This document shows, in pieces, positions 17,212 to 26,196 of a stretch of 64,000 bases of DNA (position 1 is its first letter; each line of letters begins with the position of its first letter). Under the pieces are notes generated by a model, which was given only the letters and a program-made list of their open reading frames with translations, did not search any database and was not told where the DNA came from. Source of the stretch: Terriglobia bacterium (GTDB lineage Bacteria > Acidobacteriota > Terriglobia > Terriglobales > Acidobacteriaceae); the NCBI GenBank assembly GCA_021324365.1, contig JAJPJE010000067.1, forward strand, positions 1 through 64,000. The letters run 5' to 3'. A program made the translations under genes and the position numbers.

Positions 17212-17679
17212 TTACTTGCGGCCCAGATGCCTGTATCCGGGATGCACCCCAGAGGTGAGCCCCTGCTGTTCGGCTATCCGGCTGCACAGGTCGCGCAAAC
17301 GCGCACGCTCTTCGTGGCTCAGGGAAGAGCACAGGTCCTCTTCGTGCTCGGCGGCAATACGCGATAGATTCTGCAAGACCTGTTGTCCTCGCTCGGTGAG
17401 CTGCAGTTGATAGTTGCGGCGATCTTCCGTGCTGCGCCTGCGCTCGACAATTCCTTTGCTTTCAAGCGCATCAACTAACGCAACCATTCGACTCGGCAGT
17501 AAACCCAGGTGCTCTGCCAAGGCTTGCTGGCTGACGCCAGGGTCCATCGCGATTTTGCGGATTACACCCGCATCTGCAGGTGTTAAGCCAATTTGAGCTA
17601 CACGCTCTCCGAAGCGGCGCTCCGCATGCGCACCAAGTTGCGCCAGGAGGAAAGCCGCTCCCGTAGGACGCCGTTCCAA
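17212..17679 (-). CDS. MarR-family transcriptional regulator
   Basis: A 155-residue winged-helix regulator. The recognition segment is VSQQALAEHLGLLPSRMVALVDALESKGIVERR, followed by the wing (STEDRRNYQLQLTERGQQVL), the classic MarR pattern. The frame runs further upstream through an AT-rich region that looks like promoter rather than coding sequence. The TTG at 17679, with an AAGGA site before it, is the better start. It is divergent from a two-gene membrane operon and probably controls that operon and itself. The ligand is unknown. Confidence 0.88.
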   Translation of the reverse strand: MERRPTGAAFLLAQLGAHAERRFGERVAQIGLTPADAGVIRKIAMDPGVSQQALAEHLGLLPSRMVALVDALESKGIVERRRSTEDRRNYQLQLTERGQQVLQNLSRIAAEHEEDLCSSLSHEERARLRDLCSRIAEQQGLTSGVHPGYRHLGRK

Positions 17680-17710
17680 GTCTCTATCCTTCGTTAAATT
17701 CAGCGAAACA

Positions 17711-17748
17711 ATTATAGCAATTATAAATGATTCGTTATATAAATGATT
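17711..17748. promoter_or_regulatory. AT-rich operator region between marR-type gene and membrane operon
   Basis: In this unusually AT-rich stretch, TATAAATGATT occurs twice as exact direct repeats starting 16 bases apart (17722-17732 and 17738-17748). An inverted repeat, TTATA-N5-TATAA, lies at 17712-17726. It lies between the divergent MarR gene and the membrane protein pair. MarR dimers usually bind inverted repeats in the shared promoter, so this is the likely operator. Confidence 0.5.
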
Positions 17749-17779
17749 TAACTTTTGAACCAATGGACAGGAGGTCTCA

Positions 17780-18508
17780 ATGTCCAGCCAAGCTTTTGCT
17801 CAACCAGTCATTTATCATCGTGGTCCGCATTTGGGAGCGCTCGCAATCGCCTACACCGTTCTCTTCAATGCCGGACTGAGCGCGATCAGCGCATTCGGTC
17901 TTCCGTTCGGCGTTAAACCGCCGTTTTGGCCTGGCCCCTGGGAATCCTCAGATGTGATTGTTTCTTTCTTCCACACACATCATGCCGCAGTCCTGATCTG
18001 CGTGGCTTTGCAGATTGGCGCGCTCATTCCGCTAGGCATTTTCGCGGCGGCAGTTGTAAGCCGACTGCGCTTTCTCGGAATTAACGCCGCAGGTCCAAAC
18101 ATAGCGCTCTTCGGCGGATTTCTAACTGTATTCAATGGGATGGCCGCCGGTTTTACCGTGTGGACGATGATTCACCCGGGCATAACCCTGGATGTGACGC
18201 TGACTACGGCCCTTTACTATCTTTCGTATGCCTTTGGCGGCCCGGGTTTTTCCATTCCAATGGGACTCATGATAGCGGGAATTTGCGTTCCGGCGGGCTT
18301 TCGGAAACTTCTGCCAAAATGGCTGGTTGCATTCGGTCTGCTGCTCGCAGTCGCCGGCGAATTGAGTTGGTTGAACCTGATTTTCCCTGGAGCCATCTTT
18401 CTCATCCCGCTGGTCAGATTCGCAGGTTTCGTTTGGCTGATTCTTGCGGGCTTCATGCTACCCGGGTCCATACACCGCGGTAGCACGCAATCGCAGGTGG
18501 CGGCATGA
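17780..18508 (+). CDS. Polytopic membrane protein of unknown function
   Basis: A 242-residue protein with about six to seven hydrophobic segments and no recognised catalytic motif. An AGGAGGT ribosome site lies just before the ATG. Charged residues are few and mostly in short loops. Its stop overlaps the ATG of the next membrane protein (ATGA), so the pair is translationally coupled and may form a complex. The divergent MarR regulator suggests an inducible response, perhaps to a small toxic compound, but that is inference from context only. Confidence 0.75.
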   Translation: MSSQAFAQPVIYHRGPHLGALAIAYTVLFNAGLSAISAFGLPFGVKPPFWPGPWESSDVIVSFFHTHHAAVLICVALQIGALIPLGIFAAAVVSRLRFLGINAAGPNIALFGGFLTVFNGMAAGFTVWTMIHPGITLDVTLTTALYYLSYAFGGPGFSIPMGLMIAGICVPAGFRKLLPKWLVAFGLLLAVAGELSWLNLIFPGAIFLIPLVRFAGFVWLILAGFMLPGSIHRGSTQSQVAA

Positions 18509-18900
18509 AAGGCGTTGTTGAATTCTTGATGACAGCGAATGCTGCCCTGTTCTTATGGGGTGCCATGCAGCACGTGGGCCTTGTGCTTGGCCCGTTTTGG
18601 GAGCCCACGATTTTTTCTGCTGCCGCCGTGGAGACACTCTGTGCCGTGTCGTTGCTGATTGGAGTGGCGGTGCTCTTCAAGAAATCCAACAGCAGTTGGC
18701 TGAAGGCAATCGTTGCAAATGTAGTCGCCATAGCCGGAGTGATTCTCGGAATGATTGCCCTGGCTTTAGGACGTGGCCCGCGTACCGCCAGCAACGATCT
18801 GTACCACCGAATCATGCTCACCCTGGCTGTGGTGAGTATTCTCGTTCTGCTGGTTTGGCGCTCGCGTGACAAGAAGACGGGCACCACGGAAACGTCCTGA
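18505..18900 (+). CDS. Small four-helix membrane protein
   Basis: A 131-residue protein with four predicted membrane segments (FLMTANAALFLWG, FSAAAVETLCAVSLLIGVAVLF, IVANVVAIAGVILGMIALAL, IMLTLAVVSILVLLVW). The four-helix layout recalls DoxX-like proteins, but no signature residues are seen. It starts inside the end of the upstream membrane gene (ATGA) and so belongs to the same MarR-linked operon. Confidence 0.75.
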   Translation: MKGVVEFLMTANAALFLWGAMQHVGLVLGPFWEPTIFSAAAVETLCAVSLLIGVAVLFKKSNSSWLKAIVANVVAIAGVILGMIALALGRGPRTASNDLYHRIMLTLAVVSILVLLVWRSRDKKTGTTETS

Positions 18901-18927
18901 TCACGATCGGTGTTACACTCCGCCTCG

Positions 18928-19788
18928 ATGCTGTCAGCCTCAAACTCGCCTTCCCTCTACGTGGTGGGCACGCCGATAGGGAATCTCGAGGACATCACCC
19001 TGCGCGCGCTTCGCCTCCTGCGTGAAGTAAACCTGATCGCCTGCGAGGACACACGGCAGACGCAGAAGCTGTTGAATCACTACGAGATCACAACTCCGAC
19101 GATCAGCTATCACGAGCACAATGAAATGATGCGAGCGCCCGAGTTGATCGTCCGACTGGAAGATGGGGAAAGCATCGCGCTGGTTACGGATGCCGGCACG
19201 CCGGGCATCTCCGATCCGGGATACCGGCTGATTGCGCTGGCAATTCGACACCATATTCCTGTTGTGCCGATCCCGGGGGCCTCTGCGTTCTTATCGGCAC
19301 TGGTGGCAAGTGGTCTGCCCGGCGAAACGTTCCGCTTCGGTGGATTTTTGCCCGCGAAGGCAGGGCAGCGTCGAAAAGCTCTCGACGCAATACGAGAGTC
19401 CCCGCGCACGCAGATCTTCTACGAAGCTCCGCACCGGATTCTTGAGACATTGAAAGACATCGTGGATGTGCTTGGTGCCTCGCGGCACATCGTCATTGCG
19501 CGCGAAGTAACCAAGCTGCATGAGGAATTCATGCGCGGGACGGCGGCTGCGGTTCTTGCCGAAGCAGAATCGCGCGGGGAGTTGAAAGGCGAGATCACTT
19601 TGCTGATTGCGCACGCGGAACCGGGCGAGACCGGAGCCGCGGCCTCAAGAAACGGTGTTCGCGAACGTATGCAGGCTATCATGCAAACAGAGTCGCTGGA
19701 TGAAAAAGCCGCGTTGAAGCGCGTCGCGAAAGAAATGGGTATCTCCAAGAGCGAAGCCTATCGTGAGCTGCAGCGCAGCCGCAACTGA
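18928..19788 (+). CDS. rsmI: 16S rRNA (cytidine(1402)-2'-O)-methyltransferase
   Basis: RsmI 2'-O-methylates C1402 in the decoding centre of 16S rRNA using SAM. The 286-residue protein has the tetrapyrrole-methylase-like fold: N-terminal YVVGTPIGNLEDITLRAL (13-30), CEDTRQT, TDAGTPGISDPGY and PGASAFLSALVASGLP. The C-terminal helical region KAALKRVAKEMGISKSEAYREL is typical of full-length RsmI. The ATG at 18928 is preferred over an in-frame GTG at 18910. Its 3' end converges on the DUF218 gene with only 10 bases between them. Confidence 0.94.
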   Translation: MLSASNSPSLYVVGTPIGNLEDITLRALRLLREVNLIACEDTRQTQKLLNHYEITTPTISYHEHNEMMRAPELIVRLEDGESIALVTDAGTPGISDPGYRLIALAIRHHIPVVPIPGASAFLSALVASGLPGETFRFGGFLPAKAGQRRKALDAIRESPRTQIFYEAPHRILETLKDIVDVLGASRHIVIAREVTKLHEEFMRGTAAAVLAEAESRGELKGEITLLIAHAEPGETGAAASRNGVRERMQAIMQTESLDEKAALKRVAKEMGISKSEAYRELQRSRN

Positions 19789-19798
19789 TCTCTGGGCA

Positions 19799-20383
19799 CT
19801 AGTGCGCTTTTAGCCGCCAGCGATCCACCAATTCCCAGAAGATCAGTTTTTGCCACTCCTGAAGCGTCGTTTTAGCCCACTCGCGATGCCGCCACCAATT
19901 GACGCCGAACTGATCATCGGGAGCTGACGCGACAAAGACCCGGTATTCAGGCAGCATCTTCCTGAAGATCGCGCGTGCTCTCCGTGTATGGAAGTTCGAT
20001 GTGACCACGAGGACGCTGCGAGCGCCGCTGGATTGCAGGCACTTCGCAACATATGCGGTTTCCGCTACCGTTGAGTCGCCTTGTATCGGACACACATTCA
20101 CCCGATTTGCCTCTGGTCCCGCTGATTCTTGAATGAATTTTTGCGCGTAATCCGCATCCGGATGTCCGTATCGCCGGTTATCCGAGAGCGCGTCCAGGTA
20201 CATACGAGGGGCGAATCCGGCTCGCAGCATCTCAAGGCCCTGGTAGTATCGATTATCATTGCGGCCTCCATCGAGCACCACGATCGCATCTGCCTTGCTG
20301 GGGGAATCAACCACCAGGATTCGACCCGCAAATGCGGCGAACACTATGACCACCAATCCCAAGGCAAGCCAAAGCTTTTTCAT
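19799..20383 (-). CDS. DUF218 (YdcF/SanA/ElyC-type) membrane-anchored protein
   Basis: A 194-residue protein with one N-terminal membrane anchor (residues 4-22) and a DUF218 domain. The family hallmarks are VDSPSKADAIVVLDGG at about 25-40, GDSTVAETAY, and VLVVTSNFHTRRARAIFRKM near 125-145. Family members such as SanA and ElyC act in envelope barrier maintenance; the exact reaction is unknown. Divergent from the interrupted M28 peptidase gene. Confidence 0.85.
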   Translation of the reverse strand: MKKLWLALGLVVIVFAAFAGRILVVDSPSKADAIVVLDGGRNDNRYYQGLEMLRAGFAPRMYLDALSDNRRYGHPDADYAQKFIQESAGPEANRVNVCPIQGDSTVAETAYVAKCLQSSGARSVLVVTSNFHTRRARAIFRKMLPEYRVFVASAPDDQFGVNWWRHREWAKTTLQEWQKLIFWELVDRWRLKAH

Positions 20384-20485
20384 AGAGAGCTGCCCGAACT
20401 ATAGCTGAAGTGTTTGCGCCGCACATAACCCAAGGCTCGACTTCTGGTACCATTGCGGACTTCTTTCAACCCGAAGCAGGTTCGA

Positions 20486-21948
20486 ATGTCATTCCAGCGC
20501 GCAGGACTCGCCGCCTTTGCTTTTCTTATCGTTGGCGCCGCTTTCGCGCGTAATCCCCGCCATGCTTTCCCGCTGCTTGGTTTTCAGGATGCCGCTGCCG
20601 AACTGCACTGGGAACACATTTTCCTGGAAGCTCCCAACCGCCAGCGCGCCGAAGAGCACATGAAGGTACTCGCCGCCGAGCCGCATCCCGCCGGTTCACC
20701 GGAAGATCGCAAGACCGCCGACTACGTGGCCCACAAGTTTCGCGAAGCAGGCCTCGAGACTTCCATTGTCGAATATCGCGTATGGATGAATTACCCGGCG
20801 GAAGTCAGTGTCGATGTGACCGCCCCCGCCGCTGTTCACATGCACGGCCCGACCCCAGAAGAGGTCGACGGAAACTACGTTCGCGACCGTACCCGAATAT
20901 TGCCGGCATTCAACGCCTATTCCGCTTCCGGCGACGTCGATGCCGACGTAGTCTACGCCAACTATGGCCGTCCCGAAGACATCGACAAGTTACGTGAGAT
21001 GGGCATTGATTGTCGCGGCAAGATTGTCGTTATGCGTTACGGAGAAATCTTCCGAGGAGCAAAAGTCTGGTTGGCACAGGAGAACGGCGCGGCCGGGGTG
21101 ATTCTTTATTCCGACCCCATTGACGACGGCTATTTCAAAGGAGACGTTTATCCGAACGGACCATGGCGTCCTTCTCAAGGTGTTCAGCGCGGTACGGTCG
21201 AGTTTGGATTCGAGTATCCCGGTGATCCCACAACTCCGGGTTTTGCATCGTTGCCTTCCTTGCCGGATTCGAAACGCGTGCCACCCGCTTCCAATCCTGA
21301 TGTCCCGCACATTCCTGTAACTCCGCTATCGGCGCACGACATTCAGCCAATCCTTGCAAACCTCGACGGTCAGGCGTCTCCACGAGGCTGGCAGGGCGCC
21401 CTGCCCTTCACCTATCACATCGGACCGGGCCCCGTCCGAGTAAAGCTGCACGTGAAGGAGAATTCCGGATACCACACCATCTGGAATGTAATCGGCACCA
21501 TTCGAGGCACTCAGTATCCCGGCGAAACCGTGATTGCCGGCAACCATCGCGATGCGTGGGTGTACGGCGCGGTTGATCCCGTGAGCGGAACCGTGGCTAT
21601 GCTGGAAGCTGTGCACGGCTTCGGTGACTTGTTGAAAGCCGGCTGGCATCCCAGGCGAACCATTATTTTTGCCAGTTGGGATGCCGAAGAACAGGGTCTG
21701 ATCGGCTCAACCGAGTGGGCAGAAGAACACGCCACAGATCTGCAGAATGCCGTAGCTTACTTCAACACCGACGTAGGTGCCTTCGGACCAAACTTCCGCG
21801 CTTCCGCTACTCCGAGTCTCAAGCGCTTTTTATGCGATATCACCCGCGCCGTTCCGAGTCCCAAGGGGGGGTCGCTTTATGAGAACTGGAGTGGCTCGAA
21901 TCATGTGACCTCTCCGGCAAATGGCAGCGGATACGATGTAGCACTCGG
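20486..21948 (+). pseudogene. PSMA-like M28 metallopeptidase, 5' part (IS-interrupted)
   Basis: First 487 codons of a glutamate-carboxypeptidase-II/PSMA-like M28 peptidase. The ATG at 20486 has an AGCAGG site and opens a signal peptide. It holds a PA-domain-like insert (about 120-290) and most of the active site: H354 in GNHRDAW, the aspartate in AVDPVSGT, the EE pair in DAEEQGLIGS, and the aspartate in FNTDVGA. An IS4-family element enters after the codons for YDVALG. The frame then reads into the element and stops at 22066, adding about 39 foreign residues. The last zinc-ligand histidine lies in the separated 3' part, so this product should be inactive. Confidence 0.92.
21940..21948. repeat. 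Left copy of the 9-bp target-site duplication
   Basis: AGCACTCGG directly abuts the left inverted repeat of the IS element and recurs at 23325-23333 beyond the right repeat. Removing the element and one copy joins GTAGCACTCGG to GAACCTGGGC and restores the peptidase reading frame exactly (…DVALGNLGSGSDY…). Confidence 0.95.
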
Positions 21949-23324
21949 CACTGCTGTCCAAATTAGCCGGAATCGAGGCGGCGTGGTAACGAAAAGTGCG
22001 GCATTTTCAGACCCCGGGCTGCGGTTCGCGGTTGAGGTTGGCGTTTCTGCTGTCCAAGTTAGTTGACCAAGAAAGCGGAATCTGCTCGGCGACGGCGTCC
22101 AGCAGCGGCGGTGGTTGGAAGGGTTGGTCGATCCACTGCCACAAGTCGCGATAGACGAACAGTTGCTGGCGCAACAGGGCGGCGAGATTGGACAGGCTCC
22201 AGCCGAAGCGGGCGCGCAGTTGCAGGTACTTGAGCAGCAGTAGGGCGATGAGGGCAGTCCAGACCTGGACTTGCAGGGCGTTGGGGCTGGTGCCGACGAA
22301 GGTCTTGATGCGCAGGTTCTGCTTGAGCGCCTTGAAGAACAGCTCGATTTGCCAGCGGCTCTTGTAAATGGCGGCGATGGTGGAGGCGGCGAAGCGGCGA
22401 TGGTTGGTGAGAAACACCAGGGTGCGCTGCTGCGGCTCATCCCAGACCTCGAGGCGACGCAGGAACAGATCGCGTCCGCCTTCCCGCGCCGCTTTGTAGA
22501 GGAAGATGATCTCGTCGCGCTGCACGGAGCCGCGCTCGGGGATGGGACGGCGCTCCACGACGCCGTAATCGGTGTTGTCCTTCATGCGGGTAACGAAGAA
22601 GACGCCGGCGGCGTCGAGCGCGGCGAACCAGGCGTAGTCGTTGTAACCACGGTCGAACACCACGATGGTTCCCGGCTCGAACCGCAGGGTGCGGGCGATG
22701 CGGCTCTCGTGCACCCGGCCTTCGGTGACGACGGCATAGCTGGGCAGCAGGCCCTGATGATCGAGCAGCAGATGCAGCTTGACGGCGCCTTTGGTGCGCC
22801 GGTATTGCGCCCAGTCGAAGACCGTGGCGCAGAGTTCGATCAAGCTGGCATCCAGGCTCAGCAGCGGGTTCTTGAAACGGAAGCCGTGGCTGCCGGCGAC
22901 CTCGCGACAGCGGCTGAGCAACTGATAAAACACGCTGCGGTACAGTTGCCAGGGTCGATGTTCGTTGGCGTAGGCCAGGGTCGAGCGCTTGGGGGCGTCG
23001 GGCAGGCCCAGATGCCGCAACTTGCCCTCGGTGGCCCGCAGCCCGCCGCAAATCTCGCGCAGCGACTGCGCCCGTCCCAGGTGACAGAACAACATGGCCA
23101 CGAACTGGCCCCAGCAGGTGAAGCCCCGGGCATGGCGCTCCGCCCGATGCTCAATGACGGCGCGCTCGAACTCGGCGCGGGAAAACAACTGCAACATCTG
23201 GCTGAAAATGCTGGATACTCGTAGCACGGCGGCGGTGGTCCTCCTCGCTGGGGCTTACGTCTCTTCAACGCAAACCTAGCAGAGTTCTACCGCTGCCGCT
23301 CAAACGCTAATTTGGACAAGAGTG
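21949..23324 (-). mobile_element. Complete IS4-family insertion sequence, 1,376 bp
   Basis: Terminal inverted repeats of 19 bp lie at 21949-21967 and 23306-23324. They differ at two positions (CACTGCTGTCC versus CACTCTTGTCC, then AAATTAGC in both). One transposase gene fills the element on the minus strand, and 9-bp direct repeats flank it. All structural parts are intact and the host gene is otherwise undamaged, so insertion looks recent. Family assignment comes from the transposase motifs and the size; no named IS was matched. Confidence 0.95.
22007..23227 (-). CDS. IS4-family transposase
   Basis: A 406-residue DDE transposase. The N-terminal region (SIFSQMLQLFSRAEFERAV, ERHARGFTCWGQFVAMLFC) is the helical domain typical of many IS4-group enzymes. 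The DDE triad is visible as D in LLSLDASLIEL, D in IVVFDRGYNDY, and E in the IS4 signature Y-(2)-R-(3)-E-(6)-K, seen here as YKSRWQIELFFKALK. The start is a GTG at 23227. No frameshift or stop is present, so the enzyme is probably functional. Confidence 0.95.
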   Translation of the reverse strand: MLRVSSIFSQMLQLFSRAEFERAVIEHRAERHARGFTCWGQFVAMLFCHLGRAQSLREICGGLRATEGKLRHLGLPDAPKRSTLAYANEHRPWQLYRSVFYQLLSRCREVAGSHGFRFKNPLLSLDASLIELCATVFDWAQYRRTKGAVKLHLLLDHQGLLPSYAVVTEGRVHESRIARTLRFEPGTIVVFDRGYNDYAWFAALDAAGVFFVTRMKDNTDYGVVERRPIPERGSVQRDEIIFLYKAAREGGRDLFLRRLEVWDEPQQRTLVFLTNHRRFAASTIAAIYKSRWQIELFFKALKQNLRIKTFVGTSPNALQVQVWTALIALLLLKYLQLRARFGWSLSNLAALLRQQLFVYRDLWQWIDQPFQPPPLLDAVAEQIPLSWSTNLDSRNANLNREPQPGV

Positions 23325-23333
23325 AGCACTCGG
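23325..23333. repeat. Right copy of the 9-bp target-site duplication
   Basis: AGCACTCGG immediately follows the right inverted repeat and is identical to the copy at 21940-21948. Confidence 0.95.
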
Positions 23334-23982
23334 GAACCTGGGCAGCGGATCCGACTACACCGTTTTTGTCGATCACCTTGGCATTCCTTCTACCGATGTG
23401 CGTTCCACGGGTGATTATGGCGTTTACCATTCCGCCTTCGACAATTACGACTGGTTCCGGCGTTTCGGAGACAGCACATTCGAATACAGCCAGGAACTCT
23501 CGCGTGTTTTCGGTCTGCAAGTGCTGCGGATGGCCGAAGCCGATGTCTTGCCGTACGACTATGAATCGTACGGAATGGATATTTCTAACTACCTGCGAAC
23601 TGCGGAGACGAATGCCGCGGACGTCTTTGGCAAGCAAACCCCCAGCTTTACTGAAGTAAATGCCGCCGCCGCCCGCTTTACCCAGGCCGGCCGCCACATA
23701 GGGCAGGCAGAAGTAACGGCGCAAGATCCTGCTCAATTGAACCGAATCCTGATTCAGACCGAGCGATCGTTTCTGTTGAGCAAAGGCCTTCCACGCCGTC
23801 CTTGGTTTAAACACGCCATTTTCGCGCCTTCGGAATTGAAGGTGTATTCCGCATCAGTGCTGCCAGGGATCAGCGAGGGCATCGACCAACGTGACGTGGA
23901 ACTCACACGCGTGGAGATTGAGGCACTTACAAAAATCCTTAATCACGCCTCAGCCTTGCTGGAAAGCTATCATCCCAGGTAG
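23334..23982 (+). pseudogene. PSMA-like M28 metallopeptidase, 3' part (IS-interrupted)
   Basis: Remaining C-terminal coding sequence of the interrupted peptidase, beginning with NLGSGSDYTVFVDHLGIPSTDV. It holds the last zinc ligand in GVYHSAFDNYDWF and the transferrin-receptor-like helical dimerisation domain (from about VLRMAEADVLPYDY to LLESYHPR). Joined to the 5' part the protein would have 703 residues, normal for bacterial PSMA-like enzymes. The fragment has no start or ribosome site of its own apart from a possible internal GTG at 23398, so it is probably not made as a working protein. Confidence 0.92.
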
Positions 23983-24031
23983 CACCACCCGAAATATCCC
24001 GCGTTGTCTCTTCTGTAACTTATCTCTCTTC

Positions 24032-24060
24032 TTAACCATAGTTAACTTCTGGCGTATAAT
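24032..24060 (+). promoter_or_regulatory. Promoter with palindromic -35 for the metal-regulator operon
   Basis: A TTAAC-CATA-GTTAA inverted repeat (24032-24045) overlaps a -35-like TTAACC. After a 17-base spacer comes a perfect TATAAT at 24055-24060. The predicted transcript start lies about 3 bases before the ATG at 24070, and there is no Shine-Dalgarno sequence, so the mRNA may be leaderless. The palindrome in the -35 suggests autorepression by the DtxR-type protein. Confidence 0.65.
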
Positions 24061-24069
24061 CCTAGTTCC

Positions 24070-24744
24070 ATGATCACCGTGTCCAAAGAGGATTATCTGA
24101 AGGCGATTCTCGAAGCCGAAGGCGAGGGCCAGCAGGTGATTTCCGCGACCCTGGCGCACCGGCTCGCAGTTTCGGCTCCGGCGGTTACCATGGCTTTGCG
24201 GCGTCTGAAACGCGATGGACTGGTGAGCGTCCGATCTGACGGGCGAGTACAGCTCACCTCCGAAGGACGGCAGATCGCACGCCGGTTGATGCTTCGTCAT
24301 CACCTGATCGAGCGCATGCTGCATGAGCAATTCGGCATGGAATGGTACAAGACCCACGACGAAGCCGAGCGCCTCGAACATGCGGTTTCCGCGGACTTCG
24401 AAGCGAAGCTGGTGGCCAAACTTGGCGCCGGCGGCGTTTGTCCGCACGGCAATCCGGTGATGCCGGAAACCGCCGCTGCCCGCCGACGCCGCGGCATGCA
24501 GTTGCTCTCGGCAGTCGATGCTGGCCGAAGCTATCGGGTTCGCAGCACCTCCGAGCACGACCGCAAGCTGCTGGAACTACTCGACAAACGCGGCATTCGC
24601 CCCGGCAGCACTGTACGCGTGCTGGACCGAAACTGCGATGAAACGATGGTCCTCGATACCGACGCCGGCAAGGTTCACCTAGGCGAAGTGGCAGCGGAAC
24701 AGGTTTGGGTTACACCCGATGGCGATGGGAGGCGACAAGGCTGA
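24070..24744 (+). CDS. DtxR/MntR-family metal-dependent transcriptional regulator
   Basis: A 224-residue regulator with the full DtxR layout. The winged helix is at residues 1-65 (YLKAILEAEGEGQQVISATLAHRL, APAVTMALRRLKRDGLV). The metal-binding dimerisation domain is at about 65-145 (RHHLIERMLHEQFG, EAERLEHAVS, VCPHGNPVMP). A C-terminal FeoA/SH3-like domain is at about 150-215. It is followed by an Nramp-type transporter after 3 bases. The expected role is Mn(II)- or Fe(II)-dependent repression of uptake. MntR proteins normally lack the third domain, so this resembles the longer IdeR/DtxR form. Confidence 0.92.
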   Translation: MITVSKEDYLKAILEAEGEGQQVISATLAHRLAVSAPAVTMALRRLKRDGLVSVRSDGRVQLTSEGRQIARRLMLRHHLIERMLHEQFGMEWYKTHDEAERLEHAVSADFEAKLVAKLGAGGVCPHGNPVMPETAAARRRRGMQLLSAVDAGRSYRVRSTSEHDRKLLELLDKRGIRPGSTVRVLDRNCDETMVLDTDAGKVHLGEVAAEQVWVTPDGDGRRQG

Positions 24745-24747
24745 GAG

Positions 24748-26070
24748 ATGTCGCCTCTTTCCAAGTCGGACGTAAACGGCAAGCCGGTAAGACAGGCTGC
24801 GCCTGCCGCTTCGAATCCTTTCAAGATTCTTCCTGCTTACAAACGCGGAGAGTTGTGGTCTTATTTCGGCCCGGCATTTGTAGCCAGTATCGCGTACATT
24901 GACCCCGGCAACTTCGCCACCAATATCGAAGGCGGGACACGTTTCGGCTACACGCTGCTTTGGGTTCTGCTGTGGTCGAATGCCATGGCAATCCTGATTC
25001 AGTACCTTTCGGCCAAGCTGGGCATCGCCACGGGGCTTTCGCTTCCGCAGAATTGCCGGATCCATTTCTCGCGCACCACCACCTTTGTCCTGTGGATCGC
25101 TGCGGAATTGTCAGCCGCGGCTACGGATCTCGCTGAATTTCTCGGCGCTGCCCTCGGGTTCTACCTGCTCTTCAATATCAACCTCTTTATCGCCGCGCTG
25201 CTGACTGCCGTTCTTGTCTTCGTCATTCTTGCCGTAGAGCTTTATGGCTATCGGAAACTTGAACAGGTGATTATGGCATTCGTCTTCGGTATCGGCGCTT
25301 GTTATGCGATCGAGGTATTTCTCGCGAAGCCGAACTGGCTGCATGTTGCCACGGGCATAATCGTCCCACGGGTGAACGCCGACAGCATCTACATCGCCGT
25401 GAGCATGCTGGGTGCTACGGTTATGCCCCATGTCGTATATCTGCATTCCGCGCTCGTGCAAAAGCGGATGCAGGGCGACGAATTCAAGTGCGAAACCGGC
25501 CAGTGGATCGTCCGCCTGCGCCATGCCCGCTACGAACTCATCGACGTGCTTGCGGCCATGAACGGCGCGTGGTTGATCAACTCGGCGATGATCATCATGG
25601 CCGCCGCTGTTTTCTTCCACAGCGGACAACACGTCACCAGCATTGAAGACGCGCACCGTACGCTCAAGCCGCTCCTGGGACCGCTTTCCGCCGGCGCATT
25701 CGGACTCGCTCTCCTGCTCTCTGGCCTGTCTTCTTCCACCGTAGGAACCATGGCAGGACAGGTCATCATCGAAGGCTTTCTGCAGGTGAAATTCAGCATC
25801 TTCCTGCGGCGCTTCATTACTGTGCTTCCAGCACTCATCGTGATTGGTCTGAAACTCGACGCGCTGAAAATTCTGGTGCTGTCGCAGGTCATTTTGAGCT
25901 TCGGGCTACCCTTCGCACTGATTCCGCTCATCATCCTCACTCGTCGCGCGCGCGTCATGGGCGACCTCGTCAACAGCCGCCGCACGAATGTGTTGGCGTA
26001 CATTTCGACAGGTGTAATCCTGCTGTTGAATGGACTTTTGCTGTACCAGGCTTTTGGAGGGAATTTCTAA
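24748..26070 (+). CDS. Nramp-family divalent metal transporter
   Basis: A 440-residue inner-membrane transporter with about eleven membrane helices. The metal-site motifs are present: DPGN at residues 52-55 in helix 1, and MPH at 226-228 in helix 6. These bind and carry Mn(II), Fe(II) and similar ions with proton symport. It lies 3 bases after the DtxR-type regulator, so the two are one operon and the transporter is likely to be repressed when metal is plentiful. Manganese is the likeliest substrate, as in MntH. Confidence 0.93.
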   Translation: MSPLSKSDVNGKPVRQAAPAASNPFKILPAYKRGELWSYFGPAFVASIAYIDPGNFATNIEGGTRFGYTLLWVLLWSNAMAILIQYLSAKLGIATGLSLPQNCRIHFSRTTTFVLWIAAELSAAATDLAEFLGAALGFYLLFNINLFIAALLTAVLVFVILAVELYGYRKLEQVIMAFVFGIGACYAIEVFLAKPNWLHVATGIIVPRVNADSIYIAVSMLGATVMPHVVYLHSALVQKRMQGDEFKCETGQWIVRLRHARYELIDVLAAMNGAWLINSAMIIMAAAVFFHSGQHVTSIEDAHRTLKPLLGPLSAGAFGLALLLSGLSSSTVGTMAGQVIIEGFLQVKFSIFLRRFITVLPALIVIGLKLDALKILVLSQVILSFGLPFALIPLIILTRRARVMGDLVNSRRTNVLAYISTGVILLLNGLLLYQAFGGNF

Positions 26071-26196
26071 ACCCTGCTGCGCTGTTTTACACTGTAAGGC
26101 TGCGGTTCTGTCCGTGGGTTCCGTGGGTCCAGCTTTGAGTTTGTGGTTCCCAATCGAGAACTGTACTGCTTTCATCCAATTCAGTAAGAGGACATC

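Noticed and set aside
22271-23224. Long plus-strand open frame (317 codons) inside the IS element
   Set aside because: It lies opposite the transposase gene, whose DDE and Y-R-E-K motifs are clear. The plus-strand product is a G/A/E/L-rich shadow with no domain.
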